From positions 1 to 6,526 of the forward strand of contig SBFT01000077.1 of assembly GCA_006227805.1 (NCBI GenBank): 6,526 nucleotides of DNA. Direction: 5' to 3'. Below, piece after piece: positions 1 to 5,907 of this stretch; within the stretch, counting starts at the first letter, position 1, and every line of letters starts with the position of its first letter. This stretch comes from Paracoccaceae bacterium (lineage in GTDB: Bacteria > Pseudomonadota > Alphaproteobacteria > Rhodobacterales > Rhodobacteraceae). The notes beneath the pieces are model-generated. The model had not been told where the DNA came from. It worked only from the letters and a program-made list of their open reading frames with translations, and searched no databases. Position numbers and translations under genes: made by a program.

Positions 1-828
1 CAGAACGGCTGCGATCACCGCTGCACCTTCTGCATCATCCCCTACGGGCGCGGCAATTCGCGGTCGGTCCCGGCAGGCGTCGTCGTGGACCAGATCAAGC
101 GGCTGGTCGACAAGGGGTTCCTCGAAGTCGTGCTGACCGGCGTCGACCTCACCTCCTGGGGCGCCGATTTGCCGGGCGCACCGCGTCTTGGCGATCTGGT
201 CCTGCGCATCCTCAGACTAGTGCCCGATCTTGCGCGCCTGCGCATTTCCTCGATCGACTCGATCGAGGCTGACGAGAACCTGATGCAGGCCATCGCCACC
301 GAACCGCGCCTGATGCCGCATCTGCACCTGTCCTTGCAGCATGGCGACGACCTGATCCTGAAACGGATGAAACGCCGCCACCTGCGCGACGACGCGATCC
401 GGTTCGCGCAGGAGGCGCGCCGCCTGCGCCCCGACATGACCTTCGGCGCGGACATCATCGCGGGTTTCCCGACCGAGACCGAGGCCCATTTCGAGAATTC
501 GCTGAAGCTGGTCGAGGACTGCGGCCTGACCTGGCTGCATGTCTTCCCCTATTCGCCGCGTCGGGGCACGCCGGCGGCACGGATGCCCCAGGTCGACGGG
601 CGCGCGATCCGCGCGCGTGCCGCACGCCTGCGCGAAGCTGGCGACGCGGCGGTGGCGCGGCACCTTCAGGCGCAGGTGGGGCGCGCTCACAAGGTGCTGA
701 TGGAAAGCCCGCACATGGGCCGGACCGAACAATTCACCGAAGTGACCTTCGCGGCGGCGCAACCGGAAGGGCGGATCGTCGGCGCGCGCATCACCGGCGT
801 GGACGGTCAGCGTCTGGTGGCCGTCTAG
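1..828 (+). CDS. mtaB: tRNA (N6-L-threonylcarbamoyladenosine(37)-C2)-methylthiotransferase MtaB, 5'-truncated by the window edge
   Basis: Radical-SAM methylthiotransferase that converts t6A to ms2t6A at position 37 of ANN-decoding tRNAs, a cytoplasmic modification that helps decoding. The 275 visible residues open directly on the radical-SAM cluster motif CxxxCxxC (visible residues C4, C8, C11, within NGCDHRCTFCIIPYGRG). The NGCD...IIPYGRG...SRS context fits MtaB rather than MiaB (EGCN...VVPYTRG) or RimO. Further family blocks are VVLTGVDLTSWG (about 45-56), LHLSLQHGDDLILKRMKRRH (about 108-127) and the GADIIAGFPTET stretch (about 149-160). A C-terminal TRAM-like RNA-binding domain spans roughly 215-275 and ends at TAG (826-828). 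MtaB proteins are about 420 residues, so some 145 residues (the N-terminal UPF0004 domain with its own three cysteines) lie upstream of the window. Convergent with the next gene; no functional link is apparent. The family is sure; MtaB over other methylthiotransferases is very likely. Confidence 0.93.
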   Translation, partial: QNGCDHRCTFCIIPYGRGNSRSVPAGVVVDQIKRLVDKGFLEVVLTGVDLTSWGADLPGAPRLGDLVLRILRLVPDLARLRISSIDSIEADENLMQAIATEPRLMPHLHLSLQHGDDLILKRMKRRHLRDDAIRFAQEARRLRPDMTFGADIIAGFPTETEAHFENSLKLVEDCGLTWLHVFPYSPRRGTPAARMPQVDGRAIRARAARLREAGDAAVARHLQAQVGRAHKVLMESPHMGRTEQFTEVTFAAAQPEGRIVGARITGVDGQRLVAV

Positions 829-843
829 GCGGCGCCCAGCGTT

Positions 844-1974
844 TCAGACCCAGACCCGCGACCGCGCCGCCAGCACCCGCACCCGTTCCCGCACCTCGTC
901 CCGCACGGGGCCGTGTCGGGGGTCATCCCGCAGCGTGGTGAACCATGCCCCGGGCGGGTTCCTGCCGCGCCGGTTTCCCTTGAAGGACAGCCCGCGCAGC
1001 ACCGCCTGCGCCGCCTCCGGCAATCGATCCGGCATCTCATGCCCGTTCAGCACGCCCCAGACCCCGGTCCAGAGCCGCCCCACCGTCCAGGGGTTGTAGC
1101 CGCCTCCCCCCAGGACCAGCAGGCGCGGCGCCATGCCCATCAGCCCGCGCAGCACGTCCCAATGGGCGTTGTTCGACAGCGACAGATGCGACAGGGGATC
1201 GTCCTCGACCGCATCGGCCCCGCATTGCAGGACGATCGCATCGGGCCGGAACGCGGCGACGGCGGGCAGGATCAGGCGGTCGCGCACATGGGCCATCTCG
1301 TCGTCGTTGAAGCCGCGCGGGACGGGCAGGTTCAGCGCGTTGCCGCCCGCGTCATCGTCCAAGCGGCCGGTCTTCGGCCAGAGGTTCTCCTCGTGGACCG
1401 AGATCATCAGGCAATCGGGATCGCCGGCGAAGCCCGCCTCGACCCCGTCGGGGTGGTGCGCGTCGATATCGACATAGGCGATGCGCCGCACGCCACGGGC
1501 GCGCAAGGACAGCATGGCCAGCACGGGATCGTTCAGATAGCAGAACCCGTTCGCGCGGTCGGGCATCCCGTGATGCGTCCCGCCCGCGGGGTTGTAGACG
1601 ATCCCGCCCGCGGCCAGCATCTCGCCCGCCAGGATCGAGCCCCCCGCGGCGGTGGCGGGACGCCGGAAGATCTCGGGGAAAACCGGGTTCGAGACGGTTC
1701 CGATGTGAAAGCGCGCCTTGTCCTCGGGGCTGACGGATTGTGCGGCCTCGGCCCTCTGCAGGGCCGCAATGTATTCGGGCCGGTGCCAGTTGGTCAGCGC
1801 GGCAGGCCTGGCGCGCGGGGATTGGACGAATTGCGCCTCGGGCAGCCAGCCCAGCGCACGCGACAGGTCCATCACGGTCGAGACGCGCGGCACCCGGAGC
1901 GGATGCCACGTGCCATAGGTCGAGCGGCGATAGATCTCGTGTCCGATGAAGCGCGGTGTCATGATCCGGGACAT
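844..1974 (-). CDS. Histone deacetylase family protein (class-I-like/AcuC-type zinc amidohydrolase)
   Basis: Zinc-dependent deacetylase fold. The family removes acetyl groups from lysine side chains, polyamines or other acyl-amines, and this one lacks a signal peptide. Counting from the ATG at 1974 (376 aa), the active site is complete: the His pair in GGTHHGMPDRANGFCYLND (H134, H135), zinc ligands in YVDIDAHHPDGVE (D171, H173) and in LQCGADAVEDDP (D254), and the transition-state tyrosine in LVLGGGGYN (Y293). These blocks resemble eukaryotic class I HDACs and bacterial AcuC. Start choice: GTG 1998 (384 aa) sits on a palindrome, and ATG 1962 has no ribosome site. ATG 1974 is preceded by GGGGCGGG and leaves the HPLRVPR block (24-30) normally placed near the N terminus. 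Oddities are Pro where HHGDGV usually has Gly, and a short loop before NLPVPRG. It is divergent from a transporter/GNAT/aldehyde dehydrogenase operon, which suggests but does not prove an acetylated-amine substrate. Substrate unknown. Confidence 0.9.
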   Translation of the reverse strand: MSRIMTPRFIGHEIYRRSTYGTWHPLRVPRVSTVMDLSRALGWLPEAQFVQSPRARPAALTNWHRPEYIAALQRAEAAQSVSPEDKARFHIGTVSNPVFPEIFRRPATAAGGSILAGEMLAAGGIVYNPAGGTHHGMPDRANGFCYLNDPVLAMLSLRARGVRRIAYVDIDAHHPDGVEAGFAGDPDCLMISVHEENLWPKTGRLDDDAGGNALNLPVPRGFNDDEMAHVRDRLILPAVAAFRPDAIVLQCGADAVEDDPLSHLSLSNNAHWDVLRGLMGMAPRLLVLGGGGYNPWTVGRLWTGVWGVLNGHEMPDRLPEAAQAVLRGLSFKGNRRGRNPPGAWFTTLRDDPRHGPVRDEVRERVRVLAARSRVWV

Positions 1975-1997
1975 AGCCCGCCCCGGGCGCGACGGCA

Positions 1998-2020
1998 CCG
2001 GAAACTTGCAAAGTTTCCGG
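1998..2020. repeat. Perfect 23-bp palindrome 1 (10-bp arms, 3-nt centre)
   Basis: The left arm CCGGAAACTT (1998-2007) and right arm AAGTTTCCGG (2011-2020) are exact reverse complements around GCA. The core CTTGCAAAG (2005-2013) is the reverse complement of the core of palindrome 2, so the two elements carry the same core in opposite orientations. It is about half G+C in a much more GC-rich neighbourhood. It lies between divergent genes, so it cannot be a terminator for either of them. Candidate roles are an operator, a 5'-UTR hairpin of the leftward transcript, or one copy of a dispersed genomic repeat. Confidence 0.85.
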
Positions 2021-2021
2021 A

Positions 2022-2044
2022 CCGATTTCTTTGCAAGAAATCGG
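2022..2044. repeat. Perfect 23-bp palindrome 2 (10-bp arms, 3-nt centre)
   Basis: The left arm CCGATTTCTT (2022-2031) and right arm AAGAAATCGG (2035-2044) are exact reverse complements around TGC. It follows palindrome 1 after a single A (2021), so the two centres are 24 bp apart. It has the same arm and centre length as palindrome 1, the same CCG...CTT arm ends, and a core CTTTGCAAG (2029-2037) that is the reverse complement of the core of palindrome 1. The matching architecture argues for a selected paired element and against two chance hairpins. Function unknown. Confidence 0.85.
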
Positions 2045-2103
2045 CGCGCAAGACACCTCGGCCATCTGGACCGGAACCGCGCGCGCCCCTAACGTCGCCC
2101 CAG

Positions 2104-3051
2104 ATGCTCCGCTATGCCCTCAAACGCCTGATCTCGCTGATCATCAGTCTGGCCGTCGCCAGCCTGGTGATCTTCTTCGTGATCGAGGTCGCGCCGGGCG
2201 ATCCCGCGCAGTTCATGCTGGGGATGAACGCCCAGCCCGACACGCTGGCGGCGCTGCGGGCGGAACTGGGCCTCGATGTGCCGAAGTGGGAACGCTATCT
2301 CGACTGGGTCGGAGGCATGCTGACAGGGGATTTCGGCACGTCCTACACCTATCGCACGCCGGTCGCCGACATGGTGGCGGATCGGCTTTGGGTGTCGCTG
2401 CCGCTGGCGCTCTATGCGCTGACGCTGTCGACACTCATCGCCTTTCCAGCGGGCATCTACGCGGCGGCGCGCCGGGGCCGCGCGGGCGATGTCGCGGTGA
2501 TGGGGGCCACGCAGCTGGGCGTTGCGATCCCGAACTTCTGGTTCGCGATGATGCTGGTCCTGATCTTCGCGATCAACCTGCGCTGGTTCGGCGCGGGCGG
2601 CTTCGCGGGCTGGGACAAGGGGTTCTGGGCAGGCATCCATTCGCTGACGCTGCCCGCCATCGCGCTGGCCCTGCCGCAGGCGGCGATCCTGGCGCGGGTC
2701 ATGCGGTCCTCGCTGCTGGACATCCTGGGCGAGGACTTCATGCGCACCGCCCGCGCCAAGGGCCTGAGCCGCCGCCAGGCGCTGTGGCGGCACGGCCTGC
2801 GCAACGCGCTGATCCCGGTGCTGACCATCATCGGGCTGCAATTCGCCTTCCTGATGGCGGGGGCGATCATCATCGAACAGGTCTTCTACCTGCCGGGGCT
2901 GGGACGTCTGATCTTCCAGTCGATCAGCGCGCGCGACCTGATCGTCGTGGAATCGGTGGTGATGCTGCTGGTCTTCGCGGTGATCGTGGTGAATTTCCTC
3001 GTCGACCTGGCCTATGCCGCCGTCGATCCAAGGCTGAGGTCGCGGACATGA
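2104..3051 (+). CDS. ABC transporter permease, DppB/OppB family (peptide/opine/nickel class)
   Basis: Inner-membrane permease subunit of an importer of the peptide/opine/nickel class, expected to pair with the next gene product. The 315 residues show the standard DppB plan. A first membrane segment spans about 10-28, then a periplasmic loop begins with the family block APGDPA (30-35) and later carries LTGDFGTSY (73-81). Further hydrophobic segments lie at about 98-120, 136-158, 180-198, 236-257 and 283-303. The cytoplasmic EAA loop that contacts the ATPase is at about 211-240 (MRTARAKGLSRRQALWRHGL, then RNALIP). It ends in DPRLRSRT. The ATG at 2104 gives the canonical MLRYALKRLI start, although no Shine-Dalgarno sequence precedes it; the frame is open far upstream only because of high-GC read-through. 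It is the first gene of the operon, and its TGA overlaps the next ATG. No binding-protein gene precedes it, so the substrate cannot be read from context. Confidence 0.93.
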   Translation: MLRYALKRLISLIISLAVASLVIFFVIEVAPGDPAQFMLGMNAQPDTLAALRAELGLDVPKWERYLDWVGGMLTGDFGTSYTYRTPVADMVADRLWVSLPLALYALTLSTLIAFPAGIYAAARRGRAGDVAVMGATQLGVAIPNFWFAMMLVLIFAINLRWFGAGGFAGWDKGFWAGIHSLTLPAIALALPQAAILARVMRSSLLDILGEDFMRTARAKGLSRRQALWRHGLRNALIPVLTIIGLQFAFLMAGAIIIEQVFYLPGLGRLIFQSISARDLIVVESVVMLLVFAVIVVNFLVDLAYAAVDPRLRSRT

Positions 3052-3863
3052 GGCGCAACCTCTGGCTGGGCGGGGCACTGTCGTCGCTGGTGGTTCTGGC
3101 GGCGCTGATCTCGTTCGTGTGGACGCCGTTCGACCACGCGGCGATGAACATCCCCGAGAAGCTGCAGAGGCCCAACGCGGTGCACTGGTTCGGCACCGAT
3201 CATTTCGGGCGCGACATCTTCAGCATGATCATGGTGGGCGCGCGCACCTCGATCGCGGTGGCGCTGGTGGCCGTGGGCATCGGCATGGCGCTGGGGGTGC
3301 CGCTGGGGCTGGCGGCCGCCGCGCGCAAGGGATCGTGGCTGGACGAGCTGATCATGCGGGGCAACGACCTGATCTTCGCCTTTCCGTCGCTGGTCATCGC
3401 AATCCTGATCACCGCCGTCTTCGGCGCCGGGGCGATCAACGCGATCATCGCCATCGGCATCTTCAACATCCCCGTCTTCGCTCGGATCACCCGGGGCGCG
3501 GCGCTGTCGCTGTGGGAGCGCGAGTTCATCCTGGCCGCCCGTGTCGCGGGCAAGTCGGCGGCGCGGATCAGCGTGGAACACATCCTGCCCAATGTCGCCA
3601 ACCTGCTGATCGTGCAGGGCACTATCCAGTTTTCGCTGGGCATCCTGGCCGAGGCGGCGCTGTCCTATGTCGGCCTCGGCGCGCAGCCGCCCACGCCCAG
3701 CTGGGGCCGGATGCTGGCCGATGCGCAGACGCTGGTCAGCCTGGCGCCGCACCTGGCGCTGATCCCCGGCGTGGCGATCATCCTGACGGTTCTGGGTCTG
3801 AACCTGATGGGGGACGGTCTGCGCGATTACCTCGACCCCCGGCTGCGGGTGGCGCGGACATGA
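3048..3863 (+). CDS. ABC transporter permease, DppC/OppC family (peptide/opine/nickel class)
   Basis: Second inner-membrane permease, expected to form the heterodimeric channel with the upstream DppB-type protein. The 271 residues start with a short cytoplasmic tail and a first membrane segment (about 5-24). The DppC hallmark WFGTDHFGRDIFSMIMVGAR (47-66) follows, with further segments at about 68-92, 105-125, 129-145, 185-207 and 235-254. The EAA loop is at about 160-182 (FILAARVAGKSAARISVEHI, then LPN). It closes with the family's DYLDPRLR (260-267). At 271 residues it is on the short side for the family, from a brief N terminus. A GAGG ribosome-site match (3036-3039) stands 8 nt before the ATG. 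The ATG overlaps the upstream stop as ATGA, and its own stop overlaps the next start in the same way, so translation is probably coupled. Confidence 0.93.
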   Translation: MRRNLWLGGALSSLVVLAALISFVWTPFDHAAMNIPEKLQRPNAVHWFGTDHFGRDIFSMIMVGARTSIAVALVAVGIGMALGVPLGLAAAARKGSWLDELIMRGNDLIFAFPSLVIAILITAVFGAGAINAIIAIGIFNIPVFARITRGAALSLWEREFILAARVAGKSAARISVEHILPNVANLLIVQGTIQFSLGILAEAALSYVGLGAQPPTPSWGRMLADAQTLVSLAPHLALIPGVAIILTVLGLNLMGDGLRDYLDPRLRVART

Positions 3864-5452
3864 GCCTTCTGCAGATCGAAGACCTGTCCCTGTCCATCCA
3901 CGGCGCGCCGATCCTGCGCGACGTGTCCCTGTCCATCGCGCCCGGGGAAGTCCACGCGGTCACCGGCGAGAGCGGATCAGGCAAGTCGATGACGGCGCTC
4001 GCGATCCTGCAATTGCTGCCGAACGGGGCGCAGGCCACGGGTCGGGTGGTGCTGGACGGCGTCGACGTCCTGACCCTGTCCGAGACGCAGATGTGCGACA
4101 TTCGGGGCAATGACGTGGGCATGGTCTTCCAGGAACCGATGACCGCCCTGAACCCGGTCAAGACGATCGGCGACCAGGTGATGGAGACGATCCTGATCCA
4201 CACCGCCCTGCCCCGCGACCGCGCCCGCCAGCGCGCGGCCGAGGTGCTGGGGCGGGTGGGCCTGCCCCAGGACCGGTTTCCGCTGACGCGCTATCCGCAT
4301 GAGTTGTCGGGGGGTCAGCGCCAGCGCGTGGTGATCGCCATGGCCATCGCCCTGCGCCCCAAGCTTCTGATCGCGGACGAACCCACGACCGCGCTGGACG
4401 TGACCACGCAGGCGCAGATCCTCGACCTGCTGAAGACGCTGGTGGCCGAGGACGGCATGGGGATGCTGATGATCACCCACGACCTGGCCGTCGTCGCCGA
4501 CATGGCCGACCGGATCACCGTGATGCGCCGGGGCGAGGTGGTCGAAAGCGCGCCGACCCGCGCGCTCCTGTCCGGAATGCGGCACGACTACACGAAGATG
4601 CTGTTCGCGGCGTCGAGGCACCGGGTCGACCTGCCGCCGTGCCCTGCGCCCGTCCCCCTGTTGCAGGTCCGCAATGTCAGCCGCGACTATCGGCTGCCAC
4701 GCAAGGGGCTTTTCGGGAAGCCCGGGTGGTTCCGCGCGGTCAGGGACGTCAGCTTCACCATCCAGAAGGGCGAGCGCGTGGGGCTGGTGGGTGAATCCGG
4801 TTGCGGGAAATCGACCCTGACACGGGCAATTCTGGGCCTCGAGCCGGTGCAGGAGGGTCAGATCCTGCTGGGGGATCAGCCGGTCTTCACCGGGCACCGG
4901 CCCAACCTGGCCGTGCGCCGACGGATGCAGGTGGTCTTTCAGGACCCCTACGGCAGCTTCAACCCCCGCCACCGGGTCGGGCGGCTGATCACCGAACCCT
5001 TCCACCTGCTTGCCGATCCGCCCCGGGGCGCCGCACGCGAGGCCGCCATCGCGGAGGCCCTGACCGCCGTCGGCCTGACGCCCGGCGATGCGGGAAAATA
5101 CATCCACGAATTCTCGGGCGGGCAGCGCCAGCGCATCGCCATCGCCCGCGCCCTGATCATCCGGCCCGAACTGATCCTCTTCGACGAGGCGGTCAGCGCG
5201 CTCGATGTCTCGGTCCGGGCGCAGATCCTCGACCTGCTGGCCGAGCTCTGTCGGCAATACGACCTGACCTACCTGTTCATCAGCCACGATCTGAGCGTGG
5301 TGCGGTCCGTCACCGACCGGGTCATGGTCATGCAGGCAGGCGAGATCGTCGAGGAAGGACCGACGCGGGAGGTCCTGGAAAGGCCCTCGCATCCCTATAC
5401 GCAGAGGCTGATCGCCGCCGCGCCGGTCCTGCCCGACCTGGGGGCCGCATGA
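3860..5452 (+). CDS. Fused double ATP-binding protein of a peptide-class ABC importer (DppD-DppF type in one chain)
   Basis: Cytoplasmic ATPase that powers the two permeases. It holds both nucleotide-binding domains in one 530-residue chain, as in GsiA/YejF-type proteins, where many systems use separate DppD and DppF subunits. Domain 1 has Walker A GESGSGKS (36-43), Q-loop Q91, signature LSGGQ (149-153), Walker B LLIADE (169-174) and switch H207. Domain 2 has Walker A GESGCGKS (311-318), Q-loop Q361, signature FSGGQ (418-422), Walker B LILFDE (438-443) and switch H476. Both sites therefore look catalytically competent. Each domain ends with the oligopeptide-family tail (HDYTKMLFAAS 242-252; HPYTQRLIAAAP 511-522). 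A linker of about 15 residues from 253 joins them. The ATG overlaps the upstream stop; the stop overlaps the acetyltransferase start. The signature motifs leave little doubt about the role. The substrate is unknown. Confidence 0.95.
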   Translation: MSLLQIEDLSLSIHGAPILRDVSLSIAPGEVHAVTGESGSGKSMTALAILQLLPNGAQATGRVVLDGVDVLTLSETQMCDIRGNDVGMVFQEPMTALNPVKTIGDQVMETILIHTALPRDRARQRAAEVLGRVGLPQDRFPLTRYPHELSGGQRQRVVIAMAIALRPKLLIADEPTTALDVTTQAQILDLLKTLVAEDGMGMLMITHDLAVVADMADRITVMRRGEVVESAPTRALLSGMRHDYTKMLFAASRHRVDLPPCPAPVPLLQVRNVSRDYRLPRKGLFGKPGWFRAVRDVSFTIQKGERVGLVGESGCGKSTLTRAILGLEPVQEGQILLGDQPVFTGHRPNLAVRRRMQVVFQDPYGSFNPRHRVGRLITEPFHLLADPPRGAAREAAIAEALTAVGLTPGDAGKYIHEFSGGQRQRIAIARALIIRPELILFDEAVSALDVSVRAQILDLLAELCRQYDLTYLFISHDLSVVRSVTDRVMVMQAGEIVEEGPTREVLERPSHPYTQRLIAAAPVLPDLGAA

Positions 5453-5907
5453 TGGACCTGGCGCCCCTTGCCCGCGGGGATCGCGACGCCTTCCTGGCCA
5501 TGTTGCGCCCCTACCTGGCCGAGATCGCCCCGGACCTGCCCGCCCCAACCCCTGACCGCATCACGCAGGTCCTGGACGATCCGGCGCGCCACGTGCTGAC
5601 GATCCGCGTATCAGGCTCTGACAAGGGCTTCGTGCTGATCCGGCGCCTGTCCTGCGGCACCCATGAAATGAGCGAATTCTACGTCTTGCCGCAAGCCCGC
5701 CGCGCGGGTCTCGGCACGCGCGCGGCGCGGGCGGCGCTGACACGCCATCCGGGACGATGGCAACTGGGTGTCGCCCGCGCGGCGACCGGGGCGGAGTCGT
5801 TCTGGCAGACCGTCCTGGCCCCTCTCGCGCGCGCCCATCGCGGTCCACCCTTGACACCGCATCAATCCGGGTCGCTGCATTTCACCATCAAGGAGCCTTC
5901 GCCATGA
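5449..5907 (+). CDS. GNAT-family N-acetyltransferase
   Basis: Small 152-residue protein of the Gcn5-related acetyltransferase fold, which transfers an acetyl group from acetyl-CoA to an amine. The acetyl-CoA motif A is visible at about 75-98: beta strand MSEFYVLPQARR, then the pyrophosphate-binding turn R-A-G-L-G-T (85-90) and helix. Motif B is suggested by the WQLGVARAATGAESFWQTVL stretch (104-123), where FW sits at the usual place. The N-terminal third is poorly conserved and gives no substrate hint. Two ATG codons stand side by side (5449 and 5452). I chose 5449 because it makes an ATGA overlap with the ATPase stop, like every other junction here. Its own TGA overlaps the aldehyde dehydrogenase start. 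Lying between a transporter and a dehydrogenase, it may acetylate the imported compound or modify a pathway enzyme. The fold is fairly sure; the substrate is not known. Confidence 0.8.
   Translation: MMDLAPLARGDRDAFLAMLRPYLAEIAPDLPAPTPDRITQVLDDPARHVLTIRVSGSDKGFVLIRRLSCGTHEMSEFYVLPQARRAGLGTRAARAALTRHPGRWQLGVARAATGAESFWQTVLAPLARAHRGPPLTPHQSGSLHFTIKEPSP
5890..5895 (+). promoter_or_regulatory. Strong Shine-Dalgarno sequence for the aldehyde dehydrogenase
   Basis: AAGGAG lies 8 nt before the ATG at 5904, within the last codons of the acetyltransferase. It is the best ribosome-binding match in the operon: the two preceding overlapping starts have only weak G-rich sequences and the first permease has none. 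It fixes the dehydrogenase start and suggests this gene is translated more strongly than its upstream partners. Confidence 0.75.

Larger units (their letters stand above)
1975..2103. promoter_or_regulatory. Divergent intergenic region, presumed promoters for the deacetylase (leftward) and the transporter operon (rightward)
   Basis: This 129-bp gap is the only sizeable non-coding stretch and separates two genes that point away from each other, so promoters for both must lie here or in the flanking codons. I could not find a convincing -35/-10 pair on either strand. TTGCAA, a fair -35 match, occurs inside each palindrome (2006-2011 and 2031-2036), but no TATAAT-like hexamer follows at 16-18 bp. 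The right part (about 2045-2103) is GC-rich and has no purine-rich ribosome-binding stretch ahead of the permease ATG. The two tandem palindromes (separate entries) are the only strong structure and could be operators. Role inferred from position only. Confidence 0.45.

Noticed and set aside
248..268. Perfect 21-bp palindrome inside mtaB (arms CCTCGATCGA and TCGATCGAGG)
   Set aside because: It encodes the SSIDSIE segment of the radical-SAM domain, whose repeating Ser-Ile-Asp/Glu pattern produces GATC-rich codons. Protein coding explains it.
828..871. Inverted repeat GGCGGCGC...GCGCCGCC across the mtaB/deacetylase convergent junction as a terminator
   Set aside because: The 8-bp arms are simple GC-rich sequence separated by a 28-nt loop with no T-run on either strand. 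Such matches are expected by chance at this base composition.
1975..1998. Alternative GTG start at 1998 for the deacetylase (eight extra residues)
   Set aside because: The extension MPSRPGRA is not recognisable family sequence, GTG coincides with the edge of palindrome 1, and ATG 1974 has a G-rich ribosome-site candidate. It cannot be fully excluded.
1998..2044. Tandem hairpins as transcription terminators
   Set aside because: Both flanking genes start here and read outward, and neither hairpin is followed by a T-run. They could end only transcripts entering from promoters inside the region, for which there is no evidence.
913..3051. Very long plus-strand open frame running from inside the deacetylase region into the first permease
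   Set aside because: The part before 2104 is antisense to a well-supported deacetylase gene and its translation is Arg/Gly/Pro-rich without any motif. The true permease start is the ATG at 2104 (MLRYALKRLI).
2089..3078. Long minus-strand open frame opposite the first permease
   Set aside because: A high-GC antisense shadow with low-complexity Arg/Gln/Asp-rich translation and no recognisable domain; the plus strand has a clear DppB protein. The same applies to the minus-strand frames at 3012-3752 and 3977-5548.
5159..5215. DEAVSALD in place of DEPTSALD after the second Walker B
   Set aside because: This variant is common in the second (DppF/OppF-like) ATPase domains of peptide-class importers and does not alter the catalytic glutamate.
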